Assembly: GCF_022627325.1 (NCBI RefSeq)
Contig: NZ_JAETZZ010000010.1
Span: 124,001-188,000 of the forward strand
Direction: 5' to 3'
Source: Pseudomonas putida
GTDB lineage: Bacteria > Pseudomonadota > Gammaproteobacteria > Pseudomonadales > Pseudomonadaceae
DNA: 64,000 nt
Shown: positions 45,227 to 54,219 of the stretch, in pieces
How the letters are laid out: each line of letters opens with the position of its first letter
Position numbering within the stretch: position 1 is the first letter of the stretch
Notes under the pieces: model-generated
Seen by the model: the letters and a program-made list of their open reading frames with translations, nothing else
Told to the model about the DNA's origin: nothing
Databases searched by the model: none
Program-made: the position numbers and the translations under genes

Positions 45227-45706
45227 TCATTCGGATTTGCTTGGCTGCGCCTTTTCCAGGGCAGCCTTCAACGCTGGCGCATCCGCGAACTCCTGCTGGC
45301 TGACCAGCGCACCCTGCTCAAGCTGCAACCACAGCACCTTGCCTTCATGCCCAGGGTAACGGCTGGCCACCTGCCCTTCACGATCAAGCATAACCCGGTA
45401 GTTGTAATCACGCATGGCGGGGATGGCGAACAGTTTGCTGATCAGCGCAGGCATGCGCTGGATATCCGCCACGAACACCGCATGGCGCGACTCCAGGTAG
45501 CCCTTGGGCTGGTCGGCCAGAGCCGCCTTCACCAGCTTGGCGCCGTCCATATCGCGGGCCACCAGCAGCACCTGCGTGCCGGCCTCCAAGGTATAGGGCT
45601 GGTCATGTTGATCGAGCAGCGTCCACGGTGCGAGCTTCTCCCCGGTTTGCAGGGCGTTCGCCAGCAGCGGCAGCAGGCTGAACAACAGGGCGACGGCGTA
45701 TTTCAT
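45227..45706 (-). CDS. Secreted protein of unknown function, possibly thioredoxin-fold
   Basis: A 159-aa protein with a signal peptide (MKYAVALLFSLLPLLANA). The mature part (LAPWTLLDQHDQPYTLEAGTQVLLVARD...) resembles peroxiredoxin/thioredoxin-like entries but has no Cys, so redox catalysis is unlikely. GGAGA lies before the ATG. It is divergent from the GlxA-type regulator. I do not recognise a named family. Confidence 0.7.
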   Translation of the reverse strand: MKYAVALLFSLLPLLANALQTGEKLAPWTLLDQHDQPYTLEAGTQVLLVARDMDGAKLVKAALADQPKGYLESRHAVFVADIQRMPALISKLFAIPAMRDYNYRVMLDREGQVASRYPGHEGKVLWLQLEQGALVSQQEFADAPALKAALEKAQPSKSE

Positions 45707-45890
45707 CGAGGTTCTCCAAATGGGAGGCGCCAGCATAGCCCAGTTGCCTCAATACGACCTCCACTACCACAACCCCACCCTGGCGATTGTCTTTCCACAG
45801 GCCACCGGCCACACTCTGCTGGCCAGCCAGGAAGCGGAGTCCAGAGTGCCCACCCCACGCCAGTTCAGCAAGAAGACCAGCACCAGCAAC

Positions 45891-46853
45891 ATGCTACGGC
45901 TCAAGTCCACCGCGGCCAGCCCCCAGGTGCCCTATCGCGTCGACTTCGTCCTGCTCAAACACTTCTCCATGGCCAGTTTCACCGTGGCCATGGACGTGCT
46001 GGTCACCGCCAACCTGCTGCGCGCCGACAGCTTCAGCTTTACCCCGCTGTCGCTGGACGGTGACCGGGTGCTGAGCGACCTGGGCCTGGAGCTGGTGGCC
46101 ACTGACCTGGTTGCCAGCGAGCTGAAAGCACTCGACCTGCTCATCATCTGCGGCGGCTTGCGCACACCGCTCAAGTACCCCGAGCTGGACCGCCTGCTGG
46201 GTGACTGCGCCGCCCACGGCAAGGCCCTGGGCGGGCTATGGAACGGCGCCTGGTTCCTCGGCCGCGCCGGGGTGCTGGATGACTACGGCTGCAGCATTCA
46301 CCCCGAACAGCGTGCCAGCCTGTCCGAGCGCAGCCCGCAGACACGCATCACCCCGGCCAGCTTCACACTGGACCGTGATCGGCTCAGCGCCGCCAGCCCC
46401 AACGGTGCCATGGAGCTGATGCTCGGCCTGGTCCGCCGCCTGTACGGTGACGGCCTGGCAGAAGGCGTCGAGGAAATCCTCTCGTTCTCTGGTGCGCGCC
46501 ACCGCCAGGTTGGGCCGGGGGCGAAAAAGTCGATGAGCCTGCACCTGCGTACCATCGTCGAGCTGATGGAAAACAACCTTGAGGAAACCCTCAGCCTCGA
46601 CCAGTTGGCGGCCTACAGCGGCCGCTCCCGGCGGCAGATCGACCGCTTGTTCCAGGCCCAGCTGGGCACCTCGCCACGGCGCTATTACATGGAACTGCGT
46701 ATCACCAAGAGCCGCCGCCTGCTGCAGTACTCCGACCTGTCGGTGATGGAGGTTGCGGTGGCCTGCGGCTTTGTTTCGGTATCGCACTTCAGCAAGTGCT
46801 ACGCGGCCTACTTCGGCTACCCGCCGTCACGTGAGCAACGGCTGGGCGAGTGA
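45891..46853 (+). CDS. GlxA-type AraC-family regulator, second copy
   Basis: A 320-aa regulator with a DJ-1/PfpI-like domain (about residues 15-195) and an AraC DNA-binding domain (SGRSRRQIDRLFQAQLGTSP, VACGFVSVSHFSKCYAAYFG). The elbow that holds Cys in its paralogue at 32705 (GGICTGSY) here reads GGLWNGAW, so the pseudo-active-site Cys is gone. The start is uncertain: the ATG at 45891 begins just before the conserved domain, but the frame is open from 45720. Its stop is 8 bases from the TetR stop. Target unknown. Confidence 0.8.
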   Translation: MLRLKSTAASPQVPYRVDFVLLKHFSMASFTVAMDVLVTANLLRADSFSFTPLSLDGDRVLSDLGLELVATDLVASELKALDLLIICGGLRTPLKYPELDRLLGDCAAHGKALGGLWNGAWFLGRAGVLDDYGCSIHPEQRASLSERSPQTRITPASFTLDRDRLSAASPNGAMELMLGLVRRLYGDGLAEGVEEILSFSGARHRQVGPGAKKSMSLHLRTIVELMENNLEETLSLDQLAAYSGRSRRQIDRLFQAQLGTSPRRYYMELRITKSRRLLQYSDLSVMEVAVACGFVSVSHFSKCYAAYFGYPPSREQRLGE

Positions 46854-46860
46854 ACGGCAC

Positions 46861-47532
46861 TCAGGCCTGGATGTAACGCATCACCGCTTCGCAGATCATG
46901 GCCTTGTGACGCAGTTTTACCTGATCATCGAGCAGGTCGATCTGGAAGATGTCGCCGAAGGTGTGGCGGTTCGATACCCGATAGAAGCAGAACGCGCTCA
47001 TCAGCATGTGCAGGTCGATGACCTCGATGCCCGGGCGGAACACGCCCTCTTGCACGCCACGCTCCAGCGTGCGGCCCAGCGCCTGAAGGACCAGGCTGCT
47101 CATTTCGCGGATGGCCGGGGTTTTCTTCACGTACTCGCCGTAATGGATGTTTTCGGTGCAGACCATGCGCACGAAATCGACGTTGCGGTCGTGGTGATCG
47201 AAAGTGAACTCGGTCAGGCGCTGGATGGCCTGCTCGGCCGGCAGCGACTCCAGGTCCAGGCGGTGCTCGGTCTTGCGGATGTCGCCGTAGAGTTTGACCA
47301 GGCACTCGACGTACAGCTGCTCCTTGCTACCGAAGTAGTAGTAGATCATGCGTTTGGAGGTAGCGGTGCGCTCGGCGATGGCATCCACCCGCGCGCCCGC
47401 CAGGCCTTGCTGGACGAACTCGTTGATGGCGGCCTGGAGGATGTCCTCGCGGGTTTTTTCAGGGTTGTTCTTGCGCGACTTGCGTGTCCCTTCGATCTCG
47501 GGCTGGCCGAGGGGGGCAACGGGATTGCTCAT
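46861..47532 (-). CDS. TetR-family regulator
   Basis: A 223-aa TetR/AcrR-type regulator. The N-terminal HTH contains REDILQAAINEFVQQGLAGA and TATSKRMIYYYFGSKEQLY. The C-terminal ligand domain is all-helical and of normal length. It lies 170 bases after the quiC stop on the same strand and may be the local regulator of quiC and the transporter. That link is inference. Confidence 0.87.
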   Translation of the reverse strand: MSNPVAPLGQPEIEGTRKSRKNNPEKTREDILQAAINEFVQQGLAGARVDAIAERTATSKRMIYYYFGSKEQLYVECLVKLYGDIRKTEHRLDLESLPAEQAIQRLTEFTFDHHDRNVDFVRMVCTENIHYGEYVKKTPAIREMSSLVLQALGRTLERGVQEGVFRPGIEVIDLHMLMSAFCFYRVSNRHTFGDIFQIDLLDDQVKLRHKAMICEAVMRYIQA

Positions 47533-47702
47533 AGCTGCTCACGGGTATTTATTGGGATTTGGACGGGATTATCCGTGAGTGGAGGGTTGGGGGGAAGCGC
47601 GCTGTTGATCGAGCGGGCAGGATTGGCGAGGGCCAGCCTGTGGCCATGATCAGGCGCCGCGCGAGCAGCGCCCGATTTCACAGGCCGTGAACCCTGCGGG
47701 GG

Positions 47703-49610
47703 TTACAACACCGGCTTGCGCGCCGCCCCGCTGCGCCGCTTGGCCATCGCCGCCAAGCGCACAGGCACGTTGGCCGCGCCATAGCCGGCGTAGCCACCCT
47801 TGCGCTGGATGATTTCAAAGAAGAAGCGGTCTTCGAACGCCTCGGTGTACACGTGGAACAGCTCGCCACCCTGTGCGTCGCGGTCATACAGCACGTTGTA
47901 GTACGCCAGCTCGCTGAGAAACTCGTCGTCGAAATCGAAACGAGCCGCCAGATCGTCGTAGTAATTGAGCGGAATTTCCAGCAACGGCACACCGGCCTCC
48001 TTCGCCCGCGCCACTTCCTTGAAGATATCGGCACAATCGAAGGCGATATGATGCACACCCGACCCGCGATAGCTCGACAGCGCGTGGGCGATAGCGGTGT
48101 TGCGGTTTTCCGAGATGTTCAGCGGCAGGCGCAGGCTGCCGCACTGGCTGCGCAGCGCACGGCTTTTGACCAGCCCGTACGGGTCGGGCAGCACCACTTC
48201 ATCGTCTGCGGCAAAGTCGAACAGGCTCTTGTAGAACAGCACCCAGCTGTCCAGCGACTCGGCCGGCAAGGCCAGGGCCATGTGGTCGATGCGCTGCAGG
48301 CCACCGGTGCTGCTGGCACTGGGCTCCAGGCGGAAGTCGGTGTCGTACAGCGACGGGCCTTCCTTGCCCTGCTCCACCAGGTAGATCAGGCTGCCATCCG
48401 GGGCGCGTACGGCAGGCACCTCACATTCGTTGGGGCCGACCAGCCCGCGGAACGGCTGGCCGCGGAAGTCGGTGGCACGCTGCAGCGCCGCGTGCTCGTC
48501 CTTGACCCGCAGTGCGGTGGCGCACAGCGACGGGCCATGGGCCTCGAAGAAGTTGTGGCCAAAGGAGTACGGCTCGGCATTGAGCACGATGTTGATGTCG
48601 TTCTGGCGCAGCAGGCGTACGTCCTTGCTGCGGTGCTTGCCCGCGTCGGCGAAGCCCAGGCGCTTGAGCCAGCTGCCCAGCCGCGCGCCGACCGCTTCGT
48701 CGACGGCAAATTCGAGGAACTCCACGCCGTTGTAGGCACTGGCGGCGGGCGGTGCGAACAGCACACCCGGCTCGATGGCGGTACCTTCCTGCTGCAGGCG
48801 CAGACGGGTCTGTTCCTCCAGGTACAACAAAGAACGCAGGCCATCGGCGGCGTTCTGGCGCGGCGGTGCAGCGCGGAAGCCGTCGTTGAAGATTTCCAGC
48901 GACAACGGGCCGCGATAACCGGTAGCCAGGATCGGCGCGAGGAAACCGGCCAGGTCCATTTCGCCCTGCCCCGGGAAGCAGCGGAAGTGGCGGCTCCACT
49001 CCAGTACATCCATGGCCAGGATCGGCGCATCGGCCATCTGCACGAAGAAGATCTTGTCGCCGGGGATATCGCGGATCGCAGCAGGGTCGCCCTTGAGCGA
49101 CAGGGTGTGGAAGCTGTCGAGGATCACGCCCAGCGCCGGGTGGTCGGCCTGGCGCACAAGGTTCCACACTTGCTGGTAGGTGTTGACGTGACGGCCCCAG
49201 GCCAGGGCTTCGTAGCCGATGCGCATGCCGCGTTGGCCGGCATGCTCGGCGAGCAGGCGCAGGTCGTCCACCAGCAGTTGTTCGTCGCCCAGGGCGTCGG
49301 CCTGCACGTTGCTGCACACCAGCACCAGGTCGGTGCCCAGCTCTTGCATCAGGTCGAACTTGCGCTCGGCGCGGTCGATGTTCTTCTGCAGGCGGTCGCG
49401 GCGGCAGCCTTCAAAATCGCGGAACGGCTGGAACAGGGTGATGGCGATGCCGAGGTCGGCGCACATCTGCCGCACTTCGCGGGGGCTGCCGGCATAGTAG
49501 AGCAGATCATTTTCGAAGATCTCGACGCCGTCGAAACCGGCGGCGGCGATGGCTTCGAGCTTTTCCGGCAGTGTGCCGCTCAAGGACACGGTGGCTATCG
49601 AACGCTGCAT
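47703..49610 (-). CDS. quiC: 3-Dehydroshikimate dehydratase fused to an HPPD-like domain
   Basis: A 635-aa two-domain enzyme. Residues 1 to about 280 form a sugar-phosphate-isomerase-like TIM barrel that turns 3-dehydroshikimate into protocatechuate. The metal ligands known for P. putida QuiC1-type enzymes fall on Glu134, Asp165, Gln191 and Glu239 here. Residues from about 290 form a vicinal-oxygen-chelate region like 4-hydroxyphenylpyruvate dioxygenase. It keeps the His-His-Glu iron ligands (RIDHMALAL, GVHHIAFDC, FFFEIIQR). AAGGA precedes the ATG. It is divergent from an MHS transporter and works in quinate/shikimate use ahead of the beta-ketoadipate pathway. Confidence 0.93.
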   Translation of the reverse strand: MQRSIATVSLSGTLPEKLEAIAAAGFDGVEIFENDLLYYAGSPREVRQMCADLGIAITLFQPFRDFEGCRRDRLQKNIDRAERKFDLMQELGTDLVLVCSNVQADALGDEQLLVDDLRLLAEHAGQRGMRIGYEALAWGRHVNTYQQVWNLVRQADHPALGVILDSFHTLSLKGDPAAIRDIPGDKIFFVQMADAPILAMDVLEWSRHFRCFPGQGEMDLAGFLAPILATGYRGPLSLEIFNDGFRAAPPRQNAADGLRSLLYLEEQTRLRLQQEGTAIEPGVLFAPPAASAYNGVEFLEFAVDEAVGARLGSWLKRLGFADAGKHRSKDVRLLRQNDINIVLNAEPYSFGHNFFEAHGPSLCATALRVKDEHAALQRATDFRGQPFRGLVGPNECEVPAVRAPDGSLIYLVEQGKEGPSLYDTDFRLEPSASSTGGLQRIDHMALALPAESLDSWVLFYKSLFDFAADDEVVLPDPYGLVKSRALRSQCGSLRLPLNISENRNTAIAHALSSYRGSGVHHIAFDCADIFKEVARAKEAGVPLLEIPLNYYDDLAARFDFDDEFLSELAYYNVLYDRDAQGGELFHVYTEAFEDRFFFEIIQRKGGYAGYGAANVPVRLAAMAKRRSGAARKPVL

Positions 49611-50148
49611 GGTGGAATTCCTTGTTATGGGCTACAGGGCTGGAAGCGAGTGGTGCTGTGGGTACCGGCCGCTTGGGGCGAACCTGCGAAGGGCCGGGAG
49701 CGGCAGCTCACCATCAGACTTCTTGGCATGATGAATTATTCGCAGGTAAAGTCATGGCAGCAATCACTTTGTACGGAATGGTTAGTTTTGCGTTCGATTA
49801 TCGCACAAAACCCGTTTTGGCGAATTGATTCACTGCCACCCCTGCGCAACTATGAGACCAGACGCAGGCACACCGACCACCACTTTCTGCCCAGTGGCCG
49901 TTCGGCGCAACCTGCGCTCACAAGCCCAGCGCCACAACATAATAAGTTCAATAAAACGGGTACCGACCTATGCACATCTCCCTCGCCTTGCAACCCGCAC
50001 CTGCTGGTTCGTCTTCACCTAGCAGACTTCGCCAGCGATCGCCGGCTTTATAAGCGCACCCCTTACTCCCGATAGCGATCGCACACCCACTGGCTGCCGC
50101 CTGACGGCGCCTGCTGTGCGGCGACAAACAAAAACAACGGAGACAACG
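49611..50148. promoter_or_regulatory. quiC/transporter intergenic region with PcaR-type box
   Basis: No gene is visible in these 538 bases. GTTCGATTATCGCAC (49792-49806) differs at one base from the 15-bp sequence I recall as the P. putida PcaR site (GTTCGATAATCGCAC). TTTTGCG and CGCACAAAA flank and overlap it as an imperfect inverted repeat (49786-49810). It lies 182 bases before quiC and 343 before the transporter start. Confidence 0.55.
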
Positions 50149-51522
50149 ATGGCTCACTCCAGCTCTCAAGCCAAGAAAGCGACCGCCAGCGGATGGATAG
50201 GCTCGGCACTCGAGTATTACGACTTTTTCATCTATGCCCAGGCGGCGGCACTGATCTTCCCGCAGATCTTCTTCCCCAACACCGACCCCAAGATGGCGAT
50301 CATCGCCTCGCTGGCCACCTACGGCGTGGGTTATCTGGCCCGTCCGGTCGGCGCCTTCGTGCTCGGCCACTGGGGTGATACCCGCGGGCGCAAGAACGTA
50401 CTGCTGCTGTGCATGTTCCTGATGGGCATTTCCACCATGGGCGTGGGCCTGCTGCCTACCTACCACGATATCGGCATGCTCGCCCCGGCCTTGCTGGTGC
50501 TGCTGCGCCTGGTCCAAGGCTTTGCGGTGGCCGGTGAAATCTCCGGCGCCAGTTCGATGATCATGGAACACGCGCCATTCGGGCGACGCGGCTACTATGC
50601 CAGCTTCACCTTGCAGGGCGTGCAGGCCGGCCAGGTCATGGCGGCGGCCGTGTTCCTGCCACTGGCCTACTTCATGCCCAGCGAGGCGTTCAACGACTGG
50701 GGCTGGCGGATCCCGTTCCTGATGAGCGCCATCGTGCTGATCGCAGGCTTCATCATCCGTAAGGAAGTGCACGAAACCCCGGCCTTCGTGAAAGAAGAGA
50801 AACAGGCCAAGGTTGCCAAGTCGCCAATCAGCGAGGCCTTCCGCCACAGCTGGAAGCACATGGTGCTGGTGATGTTCATGGCGTTGATGAACGTGATCCC
50901 GGTGGTTGCCACCATCTTCGGCGCGGCTTACGCCGTACAGCCGGCCTACGGCATCGGCTTCGACAAGAGCGTGTACCTGTGGATCCCGGTAGTGGGCAAC
51001 ATCGTTGCAGTGCTGGTGATCCCGTTCGTGGGCAACCTTTCCGACAAGATCGGCCGTCGCCCGACCATGATCGCCGGCTGCCTGGGCTCTGGCCTGCTGG
51101 CCTTCGTGTACCTGTATGCAATCAGCATCCAGAACGTACCGCTGGCCTTCGCCACCTCGATCCTCATGTGGGGCATGGTTTACCAAGGCTACAACGCGGT
51201 GTTCCCAAGCTTCTTCCCTGAGCTGTTCAACACCCGCTACCGCGTGTCGGCCATGGCCATCGCCCAGAACATCGGCACTATGCTGACCGCCATGCTGCCG
51301 GCACTGTTCGCACTGGTGGCACCACCGGGTTCGGACAACATCCCGCTGGTCGTTGGCGCCCTGGCGTTCTTCATCACCTGCATATGCGCTCTGGCAGCCT
51401 ATATCGCACCGGAAACCCACCGCCTGGCGATGGAAGACCTGGGCAACCCGCAGGCCAAGCCGATGGACAAGCAAGCCTACGAGGCCAACCGCAAGAGCGG
51501 CCTGCAGACAGCAAGCCACTGA
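50149..51522 (+). CDS. MHS-family MFS transporter (ShiA-like)
   Basis: A 457-aa, 12-TM metabolite:H+ symporter. Family parts are SGWIGSALEYYDFFIYAQAA, LGHWGDTRGRKNVL, RLVQGFAVAGEISGASSMI and GNLSDKIGRRPTM. It is close in layout to the shikimate transporter ShiA. Its divergence from quiC makes shikimate, dehydroshikimate or quinate the probable substrate. The ATG at 50149 has GGAGA upstream. Confidence 0.88.
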   Translation: MAHSSSQAKKATASGWIGSALEYYDFFIYAQAAALIFPQIFFPNTDPKMAIIASLATYGVGYLARPVGAFVLGHWGDTRGRKNVLLLCMFLMGISTMGVGLLPTYHDIGMLAPALLVLLRLVQGFAVAGEISGASSMIMEHAPFGRRGYYASFTLQGVQAGQVMAAAVFLPLAYFMPSEAFNDWGWRIPFLMSAIVLIAGFIIRKEVHETPAFVKEEKQAKVAKSPISEAFRHSWKHMVLVMFMALMNVIPVVATIFGAAYAVQPAYGIGFDKSVYLWIPVVGNIVAVLVIPFVGNLSDKIGRRPTMIAGCLGSGLLAFVYLYAISIQNVPLAFATSILMWGMVYQGYNAVFPSFFPELFNTRYRVSAMAIAQNIGTMLTAMLPALFALVAPPGSDNIPLVVGALAFFITCICALAAYIAPETHRLAMEDLGNPQAKPMDKQAYEANRKSGLQTASH

Positions 51523-51531
51523 CAGATGCAC

Positions 51532-51550
51532 GGGGCCGCTCTGCGGCCCC
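51532..51550. terminator. Hairpin between the transporter and ddc
   Basis: GGGGCCGC, loop TCT, GCGGCCCC is a perfect 8-bp stem between two convergent stop codons (51522 and 51558). The T-run is weak. Confidence 0.5.
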
Positions 51551-51557
51551 ACGCATT

Positions 51558-52970
51558 TCAGCCGTTAACCACTGCCTGCAAGCGCTGCCACAACTGCTCG
51601 ACATGTTCACGCTCAGTGGGCAGCGCCCCCACCGAAACCCGCACCATCCAGCGCCCATTCAAGGTCGCCGGCGTAACATAAGCATCACCGCAGGCATTGA
51701 GCCGCTCAGCCCAGGCCTTGGTATGCGCATCCAGCGCTTGCCCCTCCAGCCCCGCAGGCCGGTGCACAATGCACAAGGTCTGCAACTGTACCGGCGCCAA
51801 CAACGCCCACTCCCCTGCAGCCTCGATCTGCGCAGCCAGCCAGCGGGCATTGTCCATGTCGCGACGCAAGCGCTGCTGCAACGCCTCTACCCCTTCGCTA
51901 CGCAACATGAACCATAGTTTCAGTGCCCGGAACCGGCGCCCCAGGGGGATGCCCCAGTCGCGCAGGTTCTTCACCTCGCCATCGACCGCTGACTGTAGGT
52001 AGCTGGGGTTGGTGCTCATCACCCGAATCAGGTGCTGCGGGTCACGCACGTAGTAGATAGAACAGTCGAACGCCACACCCAGCCATTTGTGCGCGTTGAC
52101 CACCACGGAGTCGGCCAGCTCGATACCGTCCCACATCCAGCGGCATTCGGGCAGGATCATCGCCGAGCCGGCCATGGCAGAGTCGACGTGCAGCCACACC
52201 CCCTGGGCCTGGGCGATCTCGCCAATCTGACGCAAGGGGTCCAGCGCCGTAGTGGTCGTTGTGCCGGTGGTGGCGACCACTGCGCAAGGCTGGTTGCCGT
52301 CGGCCAGGTCCTGTTCGATGGCCGCCAACAAGGCCTCGGGGCGCATGGCGAACTGCTCGTCGGTGGCGATCAGGCGGATGTTGGCGCGGCCGAAGCCGGC
52401 CAGCAACGCGGCCTTGTCCACCGAACTGTGGGCGTGGGCACTGACGTAGACGATCAGCGGTTTGGCTTCGGCTTGCAGGCCGCCGCGCACCAGGGCGTAA
52501 TCGGTGGCACGTTCGCGGGCACAGATCAGCGCGACCAGCGTGCTGGTCGACGCGGTGTCCTGAATCACGCCGCTCCACTGCCCCGACAGGCCCAGCAACT
52601 GGCGCACCCAGTCCAGGGTGGTTTCCTCCAGCTCGCTCAGCGCCGGGCTCGATTGCCATGACAGGCCCAGTACCCCAAGGCCCGTGCTGAGAAAGTCGCC
52701 GAGCACCGAGGACAAGGTGCCATTGGACGGGAAGTAGCCATAGAAATCGGGGTGTTGCCAATGCGAAAGCCCAGGCATCACCAGGGTGTTGACGTCATCG
52801 AGGATCGCCTGGAACGGTTCGCCCTGCAGCGGGGCGCCGGCAGGCAAGGCAGCTTTCAGGTAGCCGGGCTCGACCTGGGCCATCACCGGGCGTTCACCGA
52901 CCGTCTGGCGGTAATCGGCAATCAGGTCGATCAATTGGTGGCCGTATTGACGGAATTGTTCTGGGGTCAC
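51558..52970 (-). CDS. ddc: L-DOPA (aromatic amino acid) decarboxylase
   Basis: A 470-aa PLP-dependent group II decarboxylase. The PLP Lys is at 295 (NAHKWLGVAFD), with His181 (SAHAHSS) and Asp263 (HVDSAMAG). It agrees nearly throughout with the P. putida KT2440 enzyme, which I recall as highly selective for L-DOPA, giving dopamine. The GTG at 52970 has GGAG seven bases upstream and matches the known N-terminus (TPEQFRQYGHQL). The following LysR gene starts upstream on the same strand and may regulate it. Confidence 0.93.
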   Translation of the reverse strand: MTPEQFRQYGHQLIDLIADYRQTVGERPVMAQVEPGYLKAALPAGAPLQGEPFQAILDDVNTLVMPGLSHWQHPDFYGYFPSNGTLSSVLGDFLSTGLGVLGLSWQSSPALSELEETTLDWVRQLLGLSGQWSGVIQDTASTSTLVALICARERATDYALVRGGLQAEAKPLIVYVSAHAHSSVDKAALLAGFGRANIRLIATDEQFAMRPEALLAAIEQDLADGNQPCAVVATTGTTTTTALDPLRQIGEIAQAQGVWLHVDSAMAGSAMILPECRWMWDGIELADSVVVNAHKWLGVAFDCSIYYVRDPQHLIRVMSTNPSYLQSAVDGEVKNLRDWGIPLGRRFRALKLWFMLRSEGVEALQQRLRRDMDNARWLAAQIEAAGEWALLAPVQLQTLCIVHRPAGLEGQALDAHTKAWAERLNACGDAYVTPATLNGRWMVRVSVGALPTEREHVEQLWQRLQAVVNG

Positions 52971-53082
52971 GCGCGGTCTCCTGTGGGTTGTCCGCTGTCG
53001 GCGATGGGGCGTCACCAACAGCTCAAGGGCCCCAGTCTAGGCGCGTACCGCCACGCGTATAACCCCGCTTCGCGCATACCTG

Positions 53083-54027
53083 CTATGGCGAACCCGCATG
53101 CCCACCCTGCACACCGAACTGTGATTGGCGCCACAGCTCGAACACCCGGTTGCGCAACCAGCGGTGCTCGGCCGACGCCTGCAGGCGCTGGTGCCACACC
53201 ACCCAGTAGCGTTGGGTATGCTCCACAAACCCCAACGGGCGCCAGGCCAGGCCATGCAGCCGGCAGAGCTGGCGGGCAATGTGCTCGGGCAACGTCGCCA
53301 ATGCCTGGCTGTTACCCACCACCTGCACGGTGGCCGAAAAGAACGGCACCTCCAGGCTGATGCGCCGCTGCAGACCCTGGGCGCGCAGGTGGCGGTCGAT
53401 GAAGCTGTCCTTGTCGCCACCGCCACAGATGCGCACGTGCTTGAAGGCCAGGTAGTCGTCCTGGCTCAGCACTTCGCAGGCCGCCAGCGGATGGTCGCGG
53501 CGCATCAGGCACACCGCCCGGTCCTCGCCGAGCAGGCGGCCGTGCAGGTTGGCCGGCGACTCGTCGAACAGGGTGGTGGCAAGGTCGATCTCGCCGCTGG
53601 CCAGCAACGCGTATTGTCCGGCCTGCCAGGTGCGGTAGTCGATACTGACGCCGGGGGCTTCCTGCTCCAACGCCGCCACCAGCAGCGGCAGCATGTGCTC
53701 TGCAACGTAGTCGGACGCGGCCAGGCAGAAGCGCCGCTCGCAACGGGCCGGATCGAACGCGGCGGGCTGGCGCAGGGCCTGGAGTTCTTCCAGCACCTGG
53801 CGCAGCGGTTCGACCAGGGCTTGGGCGTATTCGCTGAGCACGTAGCCGCGGCCCTGGCGCACCAGCAATGGGTCGTCGAAGGCTTCACGCAGGTGGGCCA
53901 GCTGGCGGCTCAACGCCGACTGGCTGACGCCCAGGCGCTCGGCGGCGTGGCTGAGGTTTTTCAGCTGCAGGAGGCAGTCAAGGGTACGCAGGTGGGCGAG
54001 GCTGAGGGAGGCGAAGGTTGGGTTCAT
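53083..54027 (-). CDS. LysR-family regulator next to ddc
   Basis: A 314-aa LysR regulator. The HTH is LAHLRTLDCLLQLKNLSHAA and VSQSALSRQLAHLREAFDDP, followed by an effector domain (FCLAASDYVAEHMLPLLVAAL). It lies 112 bases upstream of ddc in the same direction, so it could be its regulator although the pair is not divergent. The start at 54027 is the first ATG in register with the conserved domain; a REP pair lies just upstream. Confidence 0.87.
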   Translation of the reverse strand: MNPTFASLSLAHLRTLDCLLQLKNLSHAAERLGVSQSALSRQLAHLREAFDDPLLVRQGRGYVLSEYAQALVEPLRQVLEELQALRQPAAFDPARCERRFCLAASDYVAEHMLPLLVAALEQEAPGVSIDYRTWQAGQYALLASGEIDLATTLFDESPANLHGRLLGEDRAVCLMRRDHPLAACEVLSQDDYLAFKHVRICGGGDKDSFIDRHLRAQGLQRRISLEVPFFSATVQVVGNSQALATLPEHIARQLCRLHGLAWRPLGFVEHTQRYWVVWHQRLQASAEHRWLRNRVFELWRQSQFGVQGGHAGSP

Positions 54028-54051
54028 ACAGGCTTCCCAATGCAGTATCAC

Positions 54052-54215
54052 AGGCCCAATCGCCGGCAAGCCGGCTCCCACAAGGACCTCGCAGGCCCAT
54101 GGCCCGCAGTGTGCCCGCAAGAACCCAGGGGGTGCGCTGCGCCCGCGGGAACCTGAGGCTTGCACCGTCCCTGTGGGAGCCGGCTTGCCGGCGATTGGGC
54201 CGCAAGGCGGCCCCG
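54052..54215. repeat. Inverted pair of REP elements (BIME-like)
   Basis: Copy 1 (54052-54091) contains CAATCGCCGGCAAGCCGGCT and copy 2 (54171-54214) carries the same core on the opposite strand. The far end of copy 2 holds GGGCCGC-AAG-GCGGCCC (54197-54213). The pair lies between the LysR gene and the YebC-family stop. Confidence 0.72.
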
Positions 54216-54219
54216 CTTT

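Noticed and set aside
47853..50075. A 740-codon plus-strand open frame opposite quiC
   Set aside because: It is the antisense shadow of quiC in GC-rich DNA. Its translation shows no recognisable family, is rich in Arg, Gln, His and Val as such shadows are, and runs on into the non-coding gap.
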